Source: VRUE01 sp963718775 (lineage in GTDB: Bacteria > Actinomycetota > Thermoleophilia > Solirubrobacterales > 70-9). Taken from it: a stretch of DNA of 64,000 bases. The notes under the pieces are model-generated. The model saw only the letters and a program-made list of their open reading frames with translations, was not told the origin of the DNA and did no database searches. Positions 42,757-53,112 of this stretch are shown here, piece after piece; within the stretch, counting starts at the first letter, position 1; each line of letters begins with the position of its first letter. The stretch lies in the NCBI GenBank assembly GCA_963718775.1, contig OY970377.1, positions 1,240,001 to 1,304,000 of the forward strand, written 5' to 3'. Made by a program: the position numbers and the translations under genes.

Positions 42757-43897
42757 ATGGAAGTCGGTACCGCAAGCGTCGAGCTGCAAGGCGTCACCAA
42801 GCGCTTCGACGACCTGCGTCGCCGTCGACGATCTCAGCCTCGAGCTTGGCCAGCGGCGAGTTCTTCACCCTGCTCGGGCCGAGCGGCTGCGGCAAGACGA
42901 CGACGCTGCGGATGATCGCCGGCTTCGAGCAGCCGAGCGAGGGTGAGATCCGCATCGAGGGCGCCGACGTCGCCGGGCTGCCGCCCCACCGCCGCCCGAC
43001 CAACACGGTCTTCCAGAGCTACGCCCTCTTCCCCCACCTCAGCGTCGAGGACAACGTCGCCTTCGGGCTGAAGCGCAAGCGGGTGGCGAAGGCGGAGATC
43101 GCCGAGCGGGTCGCCGCCGAGCTGGAGCGGGTCGGCCTCGCCGCCGAGGCGAAGCGCCGCCCGGCGCAGCTCTCCGGCGGCATGCAGCAGCGGGTGGCGC
43201 TGGCGCGGGCGCTGGTCAACCTGCCCAAGGTGCTGCTGCTCGACGAGCCGCTCGGCGCCCTCGACCTGAAGCTGCGCAAGGGACTGCAGGTGGAGCTGAA
43301 GCGGATCCAGCGCGAGGTCGGGATCACCTTCGTCTACGTCACCCACGACCAGGAGGAGGCGCTGACGATGAGCGACCGGATCGCGGTGATGAACCGCGGC
43401 CGGGTCGAGCAGGTCGGCGGCCCCGAGGACGTCTACGAGCGCCCGGCGACGACCTTCGTCGCCGGCTTCATCGGCGTCTCCAACCTGATGCCGGCGACGG
43501 TGGCGGGCGCCGGCGAGGTGCGGCTCGACCAGGGGCCGACGGTGCGGGCGCCGACCGACGGGCTCGCCGTCCGGCGAGCGCTGCCACGCGGTGGTGCGGC
43601 CGGAGAAGCTGCAGATCGACGCGATCGCGGGCGAGGCGGCGGCGCGGTCCAACGGGCTGCCGCGGGTCGAGGGCATCGTCGAGAGCTCGCTCTACCTGGG
43701 CACGGCGACGCAGATCGTCGTCGACCTCGGCGAAGGGGTGCGGATGACCGTGCTCGTGCCCAACGCCAGCGAGGCGGAGCGGCAGCGAGCTTCCCGGCGG
43801 CGGCGCCCGGGTAGCGCTGAGCTGGGAGCCCGAGCACATGCACGTGGTGCGCGAGTCGCCCGCCGAGACGAACTTGAAGGCACCGCAAAGCGAGTGA
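42757..43897 (+). CDS. potA: ABC transporter ATPase, spermidine/putrescine type, with four or five frameshifts
   Basis: After repair about 375 residues. Walker A LLGPSGCGKTTTLRMIAGFE, Q-loop VFQSYALFPHLSVEDNVAFG, signature QLSGGMQQRVALARALVNLP, Walker B VLLLDEPLGALDLKLRKGLQ and H-loop VTHDQEEALTMSDRIAVMNR are intact in one frame from about 42846 to 43560. Shifts lie near 42820, 42850, 43571 and 43788. The C-terminal TOBE domain (VVRPEKLQIDAIAGEAAARS, VEGIVESSLYLGTATQIVVD, WEPEHMHVVRESPAETNL) runs to TGA 43897. PotA-type rather than sugar-type because it is followed by PotD, PotB and PotC. Confidence 0.85.
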
Positions 43898-43941
43898 GCC
43901 GCGCGGCGCGGATCTCGAAACAGCGAGAGAGGGTGACTGAG

Positions 43942-45087
43942 ATGAGAGGTCGAGGAAGGCGAAGGAGCACTGCGCTGCTCGCCGTCGCGGTGGCCATGGT
44001 GGCGCTGGCGCTCGGCCTCGCCGCCTGCGGCGGCGACACCGTCGGCGGCGGCAACAACGGCGAAGTGACGACGGCGAAAGGCGGGCCGGTCAGCGGCCAG
44101 CTGACGATCTCCAACTGGCCGGGCTACATCGACCCGGGCCCGAACAACACCGTCGCCAAGTTCGAAGACGAGACCGGGGTCAGCGTCGACTACATCGAAG
44201 ACGTCAACGAAAACGAAGCCTTCTTCGGCAAGATGCAGCCACAGCTCGAACAGGGCGAATCGGGCGGGCGCAGCATCTTCGTCGTCACCGACTGGATGGC
44301 GAAGCAGATGTACGACCTCGGCTACCTGCAGGAGATCGACCACGCCGACCTGCCGACCGTGTTCGAAAACATGCGGCCGCAGCTGCGAGAGCCCGGCCTT
44401 CGACCCGGGGCGCAAGTTCTCGGTGCCGTGGCATGAGCGGCATGAGCGGGCTCTGGGTCGACACCGCCAAGGCGCCTGAGATCCGCTCGGTCAACGACCT
44501 CTTCGACCCCAAATACAAGGGCAAGGTGACGATGCTCGACGAACTGCGCGAAACCGTGCCGCTGGTGATGCTGGCCGAAGGGATCGACCCGGTCGAGGCG
44601 ACCAACGACGACTGGCTGAACGCGATCGACCGGATCAAGGCGCGCCGCCGACTCGGGGCAGATCCGCCGCTTCACCGGCAACGACTACACCGAGGACCTG
44701 ACCGCCGGCAACATCGTCGCCGCGATCGGCTGGTCGGGCGACGCCTCGATCGTCGAAAACCCGAACGCCGAATGGCGGATGCCGACCGAGGGCTGCTCGC
44801 TGTGGTCGGACAACATGGTGATCCCGGTCGGGGCGCCGAACGTCGGCGGCCGCGTTCGGCTGGATGGACTTCATCTACCAGCCCGAGGTCAACGCGCCGC
44901 CCTGACCGAATACATCACCTACATCTCGCCGGTCGAAGGGGTGCAGGACCTGGTCAAGCCCGAGCTGGCGAAAGACCCGCTGGTCTTCCCGCAGCCGAAG
45001 AGTTCACCGCGCAAGTGCACCGACCAGGACTCGCCGCCGGACATCGAACCGGTCAACGAGGCCTGGCAAGAAGTGATCACCGGGTGA
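43942..45087 (+). CDS. potD: polyamine-binding lipoprotein (PotD/PotF type), frameshifted
   Basis: Starts MRGRGRRRSTALLAVAVAMV with lipobox LGLAACGG, followed by a Gly/Asn/Thr linker and the ligand-binding fold: GQLTISNWPGYIDPGPNNTV, VAKFEDETGVSVDYIEDVNE, FVVTDWMAKQMYDLGYLQEI, then in other frames SGLWVDTAKAPEIRSVNDLF, FTGNDYTEDLTAGNIVAAIG, YITYISPVEGVQDLVKPELA. Shifts lie near 44388, 44437, 44641, 44854 and 44900. Such proteins deliver spermidine or putrescine to the PotBC channel from the outer face of the membrane. Confidence 0.85.
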
Positions 45088-45095
45088 GGTAGACG

Positions 45096-45966
45096 ATGAG
45101 CCTGCGGCAGCGCCTGGTCCCCTACTGGCTCTTGGGACCGGGCCTGCTCTGGCTCGTCCTCTTCTTCGTCGTGCCGATGTACTTCATGGGCGAACTGGCG
45201 CTGCGCTCCGGCTCGCTGACCACCGGCTACACCTTCGACTGGGCCTGGTCGAACTTCCCCGACTCGCTCTCCGGCCACACCGAGCAGATCGTCCGCTCCT
45301 TCTTCTACGCCGGCACGGCGACGATGCTCGCCCTGCTGATCGGCTACCCGCTCGCCTACGCGATCGCCTTCCGCGCCGGCCGCTACCGCTCGCTGCTGCT
45401 GTTCGCCGTGATCGCCCCCTTCTTCACCACCTACCTGATCCGCACGATCGCCTGGAAGACGATCCTCAGCGACTCCAGCCCGGTGGTCAGCGTGCTGCAG
45501 ACGCTCTCGCTGGTCCCGCCGGACGGCCGCGTGCTGGCCACCTCGGGGGCGGTGATCGCCGGCCTCACCTACAACTTCCTGCCCTTCATGATCCTGCCGC
45601 TCTACGCCAACCTGGAGCGGCTCGACCTGCGCCTGGTCGAGGCCGCCAAGGACCTCTACTCCTCCTCGCGGCAGGCCTTCCTCAAGGTGACGCTGCCGCT
45701 GACCATGCCCGGCATCGTCGCCGGCGTCCTGCTCACCTTCATCCCCGCCTTCGGCGACTACATCAACGCCCAGCTGCTCGGCGGCACCCAGCAGGCGATG
45801 GTCGGCAACGTGATCCAGTCGCTCTACCTGAACCAGCGCGACTACCCGGAGGCGGCGGCGCTCTCCTTCCTGATGATGGCGCTGATCCTGGTCATCGTCA
45901 GCCTCTACATCCGCTTCGCCGGCACCGGCGCCTTCATGGGCGGCGACGAGGAGGAGGCGACCTGGA
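45096..45966 (+). CDS. potB: polyamine ABC transporter permease (PotB type)
   Basis: Starts MSLRQRLVPYWLLGPGLLWL. Six membrane helices and the permease EAA loop (LVEAAKDLYSSSRQAFLKVT, LPLTMPGIVAGVLLTFIPAF) are clear and this gene is free of internal shifts, unlike its neighbours. As written the frame does not stop but continues through GGDEEEATW into the PotC start. One extra G at 45964-45965 would explain this: without it the sequence reads TGATG, the stop-start overlap used elsewhere in this operon. I place the end there. Confidence 0.85.
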
Positions 45967-46838
45967 TGGCCGTCGCGGCGCATACCTGGGGCTGGCTGCG
46001 CCGCAACGCGCTGCCGATCTACGCCGGCCTCGCCGTCGCCTACATGCTGATCCCGATCGCGGTCATCGCCGTCTTCTCCTTCGGCGCCACGCCGCAAGGG
46101 CAAACTCACCTTCGGGCTCGACAACGGCTTCACCACCGAGTACTGGAGCAGCGCCTTCTCGCTGCCGGAGCTGAACGAAGCGCTCTTCACCAGCCTGCGC
46201 CTGGCGGCGCTCTCGACCGTGATCGCGACCGCGATCGGCACGCTGATGGCGATCGCCCTGGTCCGCCACACGCTTCCGCGGTCGGCGCCTGGCCAACCTG
46301 CTGATCGTGATCCCGATGGCGACGCCCGAGGTCGTGATCGGCGCCTCGCTGCTCTCGATGTTCATCTACTACACGTTCGCGCTCGGCTTCACGACGCTGC
46401 TGATCGCCCACGTGATGTTCTCGATCAGCTTCGTCGTCGTCGTCGTGCGCTCGCGGCTGATCGGCTTCGACCGCAACCTCGAGGAGGCGGCGGCGGACCT
46501 CGGCGCGACGCCCGCTGGCGACCTTCCGCACCGTCACCCTGCCGCTGCTGGCGCCGGGCATCGTCGCCGCGGCGCTGCTCGCCTTCGCCCTCTCGATCGA
46601 CGACTTCGTCATCTCCAACTTCAACTCGGGGACGACGGTGACCTTCCCGCTCTACGTCTACGGGGTCAGCCTGCGCGGCATCCCGGTCCAGGTCAACGTG
46701 CTCGCGACAATGCTCTTCATCGTGACCGCCATCGCCGCCGCCCTCGTCCTGATCCAGCAGCGCCGCGCCGAACGCATGGCGGCGGTCCGACCTGAGCCTG
46801 AAGCCGGGCTTCCCGCCCTGGCCGGTGGGAGGATCTGA
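45966..46838 (+). CDS. potC: polyamine ABC transporter permease (PotC type), frameshifted
   Basis: Starts MAVAAHTWGWLRRNALPIYA and ends at TGA 46838, sharing a base with the next ATG (TGATG). Membrane helices IYAGLAVAYMLIPIAVIAVF, NLLIVIPMATPEVVIGASLL, LIAHVMFSISFVVVVVRSRL and the EAA loop EEAAADLGATP-LATFRTVTLPLLAPGI are recognisable. One-base shifts occur near 46100, 46268 and 46515. The ending VNVLATMLFIVTAIAAALVL is standard for PotC. Confidence 0.83.
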
Positions 46839-48304
46839 TGGCGACGCGACGGAGGCCGTGGTCCGGCTCGCCAACTACGTGGGTGGGATGTGGCGGCCGG
46901 CGGATGGGGTCGAGCCACGCTCGACGACGTCGACCCGGTCAGCGGCGAGACGACGGTGCTCGTGCCGCTCTCGGGTGCGGCGCAGGTTGGCGACGCGGTC
47001 GCCGCGGCGCGGGCGGCGCAGCCGGGCTGGCGCGAGGTGCCGCCGCAGCGGCGGGCGCGGGCGCTGCTGGCGCTGCGCGAGGGGCTGCGAAGCGCGACGC
47101 GAGGAGCTGGTCGCGCTGGTCAGCGCCGACATGGGCAAGACGCTGGCCGACGCCGACGGCGAGGTCGGCCGCGGGATCGAGTCGGTCGAGTCGGCGGCGG
47201 CGATCCCGCACCTGCTCAAGGGCGAGACACTCGAGGGCGTCGCCGCCGGAGTCGACGTCGAGATGGTGCGCCAGCCGGTCGGCGTCGTCGCGGCGATCAC
47301 CCCCTTCAACTTCCCGGCGATGATCCCGCTCTGGTTCCTGCCCTACGCGATCGCCTGCGGCAACACCTTCCTGCTCAAGCCCTCCGAGCAGGACCCGCGG
47401 CCGGCGACGCTGATCGTGGAGGTAGTCGACTCGATCGAGGAGATCCCGCCCGGCGTCGTCAACCTCGTCCACGGCGGCCGCGACGCGGTCACGGCGATCC
47501 TCGAGGACCCCGGCATCGACGCAGTCTCCTTCGTCGGCCGCGCCGAGACGGCGCGCATCGTCGCCGAAGGCGCGGTGCGGACCGGCAAGCGGGTGCAGGC
47601 GCTGGGCGGGGCGAAGAACTCGCTGGTGGTGATGCCCGACGCCGACCTCGAGCAGGCGATGCCGGCGATCATGGGCTCGGCCTTCGGCGCCGCCGGGCAG
47701 CGCTGCCTGGCCGGCTCGGTCGCCGTCGTCGTCGGCGACGAGGCGCGGCGGGCCGAGGTGCACGAGGCGCTGGTCGCAGCCGCCGTCCGGCCTCGGGCGT
47801 CGGCCCAGGCGACGATCCCGGCACCGACGTCTGCCCGATGGTCTCCGCGACGGCGCGCGAGAAGGTCGCTGAGGCGATCGGCCGCGCTGGCGAGAACGGC
47901 GCCGAGCTGTTGCTCGACGGCCGCGGCGACGCCGGGGCGGCCGGCACGCTGCTCGGCCCGACGATCGCCGTCGCCGAGCCTGAGTCCGAGCTTGCCCGCG
48001 ACGAGCTCTTCGGCCCGCTGCTGACCCTGGTCGAGGTCGACGACCTCGACGCCGCGATCGAGTTCCTCAACGGCTCCCGTTACGGCAACGCCGGCGCGAT
48101 CTTCACCCGCTCCGGCGCCGCCGCCCGCCAGTACCGCTACGGCGCCGAAGCCGGCATGCTCGGCGTCAACGTGGGTGTCCCGGCCCCGGTCGCCTGGTTC
48201 CCCTTCTCAGGCTGGAAGGACTCCATAGACGGAGACCTGCACGCAAACGGCACCGACGCCGTCGCTTCTACACACGAGAGAAGGTGATCACGAGCAGGTG
48301 GTAA
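46838..48304 (+). CDS. CoA-acylating methylmalonate/malonate-semialdehyde dehydrogenase-like enzyme, frameshifted
   Basis: After repair about 485 residues from ATG 46838 to TAA 48304. LANYVGGMWRPADG, TLDDVDPVSGETTVLVPLSG, VVAAITPFNFPAMIPLWFLP, LGGAKNSLVVMPDADLEQAM and the catalytic Cys in FGAAGQRCLAGSVAVVVGDE; the end NVGVPAPVAWFPFSGWKDSI, DGDLHANGTDAV, FYTREKVITSRW is diagnostic of the MmsA group. Shifts near 46845, 46912, 47100, 47790 and 48270. MmsA enzymes turn malonate or methylmalonate semialdehyde into acetyl- or propionyl-CoA, which would finish beta-alanine degradation begun by the aminotransferase; MmsA-like paralogues also act on other amine-derived aldehydes. Confidence 0.83.
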
Positions 48305-48344
48305 TCGCTGCCAGCGAGCACTCAGAGGGGCGCCAGTGGCTGGG

Positions 48345-51300
48345 TCAGGGGCAACGGGCCGGGGGAGCGCTTTCGTGTTCCAACCTCCTATAGACGTGAA
48401 AGGCCAGAGCCTGTTGACCGCAGCGGTTCGGGTGGAAGCTTTCTCGGATTTCGAGGGGGATGATGCCGTTGATCCAGGGTGCACCGGTGTTGCCGAAACG
48501 GTGCCCCGTCAACGCGATGTAGGTCGACGCAATGACTCGCACGTCGACTTTTCCCGCCGCCGCTTTTCTTACCGCGCTTCCGACCATGTCGTCCAGGCGA
48601 GAGATGAACCTCACCATCGTCCCCGCTGCAGTCAGATCGTCGACTCCGACGACGACGTCGTTGATATAGACGGCCTCCCCGAGTAGGGACAACACACGTA
48701 TCTTCTCGCCGTTGGGGTGAATCATCGCCGGATAAAGAGGAACGGCGATGCGCGCGTTTGGCGCCTTTTTCGCCACGTCTTTGAGAACGGTGACGATTCT
48801 TTCCTTGACGGCATCGAATTCCGCTTCGCGATCCGCGATCGTTTTCTGGCATTTAGCCGGGTTGGGGTCTGCGAAGGGCTTCTGGATGCACGCCTTGATG
48901 ATGCCAGCAAAGCCCACGTCGTTGCCCCCGATCGTGAGCGTGACTGTGTTGATATTCCCGTTGGCTTTCCCGTTGGGCAGCCCACCGGGGGTTAAGAGCC
49001 AGAGGTTCTGCGCGGGCGTCGGCTTGATCCAACTGCCCGGCGGGTCGGAGATCCACTCGTCGGCCTGTCCGGCTTGATCCGCGCCCGCTTTGCCGCTCCA
49101 GAGGTTTTCCGCTACCGCACCGGTGCAGGCGCGGAAGATGAAGTGCGTGGGTGCCTGGAGGGAGACCGTGGCTTCGTTGACCACGCCGGCGCCGAACTTC
49201 TGATTGGCAACCAACGCCGGCCAGGACCAGGGGACTGCGGTGGCACCCCTTTCCACCGTGTGTGCGCAGATAGAAACTGCCCCCGTCTGCCACGCTTCCC
49301 TCGCCGGAGGAGAACGAGTCGCCGAGCGCAGCGTAGACGGCTTTGAGCTGGTCGGCGACGATGAGCATCTCGACCCCGCAGGTACTCGTCGCCAGCAGAT
49401 TTTCTTCGCTGTCGAAATAGGCGGCCTGCCAGTAGTAGACGCCTGGATTTTCCAGTTTCACTTCGGAGGAGGGGGGTACGCTGGCGCCTTCCACAGTCAC
49501 TTTGCCAGCACCGGTCACCAGTTCTTCGCACTGGTTGTCGTCGTAGACGAAGTATTTGACATAGCCCGTCGCTTCTTCGGCACCGGGGCCATGCAGCGTG
49601 GCGGTGTCGGTGACTCCCGCCCCTATGTCGACTTCGAGATCGGTGCCCGACTCTTCCCCACTGGAGAGCATGGTCGTTATCTCCGCCGTCACCACAGCGG
49701 TCTCCGCGCCACAGGCGCCCGTCGAAGCCTGGTTGACGCCATCCCCGGTGTAACTTGCCTGCCAGTAGTAGGTGCCGGCGGGGAGGTCGACTTCGTCCGA
49801 GTCGGGAACTTCGCCTTCGTCGACATCGCCCCCGCCGGCTAGCGCTGCCACTTCGGTGCATTCGCTGTCTTCGTAGACGACGTAGCTGATGGCTCCCTCC
49901 GCCGTGGCGGCGTTGGGCCCACTCAGTTCGGCGCTGTCGCTGACGGCGGTGCCTTCCGTGACTTCGATTTCCGCCCCTTCTTCTTCAGCGCCCGAAAGCG
50001 TGGTGGTCAGTGAGGTCGGGGTGACGACGACGAGAAGCTCCGAGCCGCAGGCGCTCGTCGCCGGCGGATTTTCTTCGTCGCCCGAGTATTCGGCCACCCA
50101 GTAGTAGGTGCCCTGTTCGAGTTCCAGTTCTTCGGATGGCGGGGCCGTGGCCCCTTCGACTTCGACTTCTCCCGCTTCGGCGACGAGTTCTTCGCATTCT
50201 TCGTCGGAGTAGACGAAATATTCCACCGTCCCCGTCGCTTCGGCGGCTTTGCTGCCATGCAGCGTCGCGCTGTCGCTGACGAGGGTCCCTTCGGTGACCT
50301 CGATTTCCTCGCCGGAGCGTTCTCCCCCGTCAGTTCGGTGGTGATACGTGGCGTCACGACGAGGATCTCCGAGCCACAGGGCCCCCTCGACTCGTAGTTG
50401 GCACTGTCGCCCGAGTACTCCGCCATCCAGAAGTAGATCCCCGGTTCGAGGGTCTGGGGCGTGGAGGCGGGAACGCTTTCGCCGCCGACCGTCACTTTGC
50501 CGGCTTTGGTGACCAGTTCTTCGCAGCTGACGTCCGAGTAGACGGAGTATTCGACGTTGCCGGTCGCTTTGGAGGCGTTTTTGCCCGTCAGCTCGGCGCT
50601 GTCGCTGACGGCGGTGCCTTCCGTGACTTCGATTTCCGCCCCTTCTTCGCCTTCGCCCGCGAGTTCCGTGGCAAGGGAGGTCGGGGCGATGGCGCGGGCG
50701 ATCTCGTCCCCGCAGGTGCTGATCGATTCTTTGTGCAGCGAGTCGCCGGAATAGACGGCCTGCCAGTAGAAGGTGCCTTCTTCCAGGGGCTGTTCTTCGG
50801 ATGGGGGGACGGCCGTGCCTTTGACTTCGACTTCTCCCGCTTCGGCGACGAGTTCTTCGCATTCTTCGTCGGAGTAGACGAGGTACTGAAGAGTGCCGGT
50901 TGCTTTCGAGGCGTTGGTGCCGCTCAGCGTCGCCGTGTCGATGACGGCGGTGCCGGCGGGAACGCTGATTTCTCCACCTTCGACCGTTTCGCCTTCAGCG
51001 TCCAGCCCGGCCAGGACAGTCGAAATCGAGACCATTGCCTTGACCGTCAGCACCTCTTTGCCGCAGGTGCTTTTGGAGGCGGCGTTTTTCGCGTCGCCGG
51101 TGTACTCGGCCCGCCAGTAGTAGACCGCTCCGGCTTCCAGCGTTTTTTCTTCAGAGGCGGGGACTTTGCCTTCGCTGAAGCCCGTTTCGCCGGCTTTGGT
51201 GACTAGGCTTTCGCATTTGCTGTCGGAGTAGACGAAGTACTTGATCGTGCCGGTGGCGGTGGCAGCGTTTTTGCCACTGAGGGACGCCTGGTCTTTGACT

Positions 51301-51491
51301 TTGGCGCCCTCGTTGACAGTGATTTCTTCGCCTGATTTCGCTTCGCCCGAGAGCGAGGTCGTCAGGGTCGTCGAGGCGGGTTCTTCTCCGCAGGTGCCGG
51401 CGGCGAGAGTGGCGTTGAACGCGGTGAAGAACACCGTGAGGCCAAGCAACCAGACGAGTAATCGTGGACTGGGATGCGGCATATACCTCAT
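48345..51491 (-). CDS. large secreted protein: about six tandem Ig-like repeats plus C-terminal SGNH hydrolase domain; two frameshifts
   Basis: About 1,048 residues after repair. Signal peptide (LLVWLLGLTVFFTAFNATLA), then six repeats of about 115 residues, each containing SGE..EEI-V-EG--V-D-A-L-G--A--ATG---Y-VYSD--CEELV--AG, a -VP-SE---L--G-YYW-A-Y-GD segment and a STCG-E-L terminus; the two Cys per repeat could form a disulfide. The C-terminal 320 residues are an SGNH esterase: YAALGDSFSSGEGS (block I Ser), TIGGNDVGFAG (block III Asn) and ESFHPNRCGQQAL (block V His). The frame is lost in a C5 run at about 50323 (one base short) and a G4 run at 49230-49233 (one base extra). Likely a surface or secreted lipase/esterase on an adhesive stalk. 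Confidence 0.82.
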
Positions 51492-51575
51492 TGCTCATTG
51501 CCTAGTGCAAAATTTCCTAATTAAAAAAGAATTCCAGATCGTAACAGGCGATACCGCAGCCTGCCAGTTGGGCTT

Positions 51576-52974
51576 CTACCGGCCGATGTGGAAGCCGATC
51601 AACTCTGGTACCCGGGAGAGGAGTGAGCTGATGGGACCTGGAGCCTTGCCGGCCATCTCAGCGTTTTCCTTGCGCTCGATGCCGGCGCGGATGGCTTCCC
51701 CGCCCAACCAGTGGAAGGGCTCGGGTGGTACGCGGGGCGGGAATGGATCGACGAAGGCGAGGCGGGACGGCTCATCGCGGCGATCGAGGGCCAGCGAGGC
51801 GAGGGTGCGGCCGACCATGTGGGAGGGGCCTACGCCGTTGCCGGTGTAGCCGGCGGCGGCGAAGGCGCGGCCGCCGCGCAGGGGGAGCACCAAGGGGAGG
51901 TGAGTTGGCGAGGCGTCGATGGGGCCGCCCCAGGCGTGGGTGAGGCTGCGGTGCTCTGAGGCCGGGGAAGTAGTCCCAAAGATGGGCGGCTGCCTGCGAG
52001 ATCACTTCGGCGTCCAGCTCGGTGCGGCCGTGCAGGCGGGCGCCCATCGCGATCCGGCCGCCGCCCCAGCCGAAGGCGATGCGGCCGTCGGGGGTGGTGC
52101 GGAAGTAGTCGATCAGGGCGCGGCTGTCGGTGATGCACTCGCCGCCGGTCCAGCCGACCTCCTCGAGCAACTCGGGGACCGGCTCGGTGAGGACGATGTG
52201 GGAAGAGGCGACGGTGAGGCTCTTACGCAACGGTCCGCGAGGGGACTTAGCCGCGGCGCCGACGGCGAGCACAGCAGAGCGGGCGCGGACGACGCCTCCA
52301 GCGGTGTGCGCCTCGACGCCGTCGTGGGAGCCAACGAGCCGGGTCACCGCCGAGCCCTCGCAGACCTCAACCCCACGGTCCCGCAGCCGCTCGCGCAGCC
52401 CGTTCGCCAACCGCGCCGGCTGCACGGTCGCCGCGTCGGGGTAGAACGCCCCCTCACGAAAGGCCGGCGAGAAGCAACGCTCGGCAACCTGCGCCGCCGA
52501 GAGCGGCTGGACCGCATCCGCAACACCAAGCTCCTGGCAGGCAGCCAACGCAGCCGCCCAAACCTCATCGTGAGCCTCCGCGGTCGAGACCTGCAAATAC
52601 CCCGCCGGCCTAAACCAAGCATCGACCCCCTCGGCCTCACAGAACTCTCCAATCCCAGCAGTAGCCGCCTCAGCCGCCCGCGCCACCGCCAAAGCCTCCG
52701 CATCCCCCCAGCGCTGCCGCATATTCGGCAGCGAAAACCACATCACGTTGCAGAACCCCCCATTCCGCCCACTGGGCCCAAACCCACACCGCCCCGCCTC
52801 CAGCAAAACAACCCGAGCCTCCGGCTCCAACACCTTGATGTGCCAAGCAGCCCACATCCCCGTATAGCCACCCCCAACCACAACAACATCAGCACTCCGC
52901 TCCCCCACAAGCTCAGCACAAAGCTCGACCCCCGGCGCCTCCTCGAGCCAGTACCCGTACGCGTCATGCCTCAC
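51576..52974 (-). CDS. FAD-dependent amine oxidase (gamma-glutamylputrescine oxidase/DAO-like), one frameshift
   Basis: About 465 residues after repair, from GTG 52974 (the longer frame would run through an inverted repeat). GERSADVVVVGGGYTGMWAA is the FAD dinucleotide loop, LLEAGRCGFGPSGRNGGFCN the DAO/PuuB signature, and GGEC-ITDSRALIDYFRTTPDGRI the PuuB-like middle. One extra base near 51959 splits DYFPGL from EHRSLTHAWGGPIDA; the end LPLVLPLRGGRAFAAAGYTG, NGVGPSHMVGRTLASLALDR is in the next frame. It would oxidise an amine or N-substituted amino acid to an aldehyde, H2O2 and ammonia; with Pot transporters and aminoaldehyde dehydrogenase nearby a polyamine derivative is likely. Confidence 0.85.
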
Positions 52975-52990
52975 GAGGAGCAGTGTCGCA

Positions 52991-53096
52991 GGGAGGTAAA
53001 GGAGCCCCTCCCCGGGAGGCTCAGTGACCACGCCCCGAAGCAGAGCCACGCCCCAGCTGCGCGACGGTCTCCAGGGGAGGGGCTCCTTTACCTCCC
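52991..53096. repeat. palindromic element, copy 1: 23-bp perfect stem, conserved 60-nt loop
   Basis: Arms 52991-53013 and 53074-53096 are perfect 23-base complements around a 60-nt loop (53014-53073). The loop, and the innermost 10 bases of each arm, recur in reverse orientation at 54189-54268 (52 of 60 loop positions identical by hand count), whereas the outer arm sequences of the two copies differ. It sits between the divergent amine oxidase and enolase-superfamily genes. Confidence 0.85.
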
Positions 53097-53112
53097 CTAC
53101 ACTCCGCCTCCA

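Noticed and set aside
48853..51491. CRISPR-like or satellite repeats
   Set aside because: The repetition is protein-level, about 345 bases per unit, from tandem Ig-like domains; no short direct repeats with spacers.
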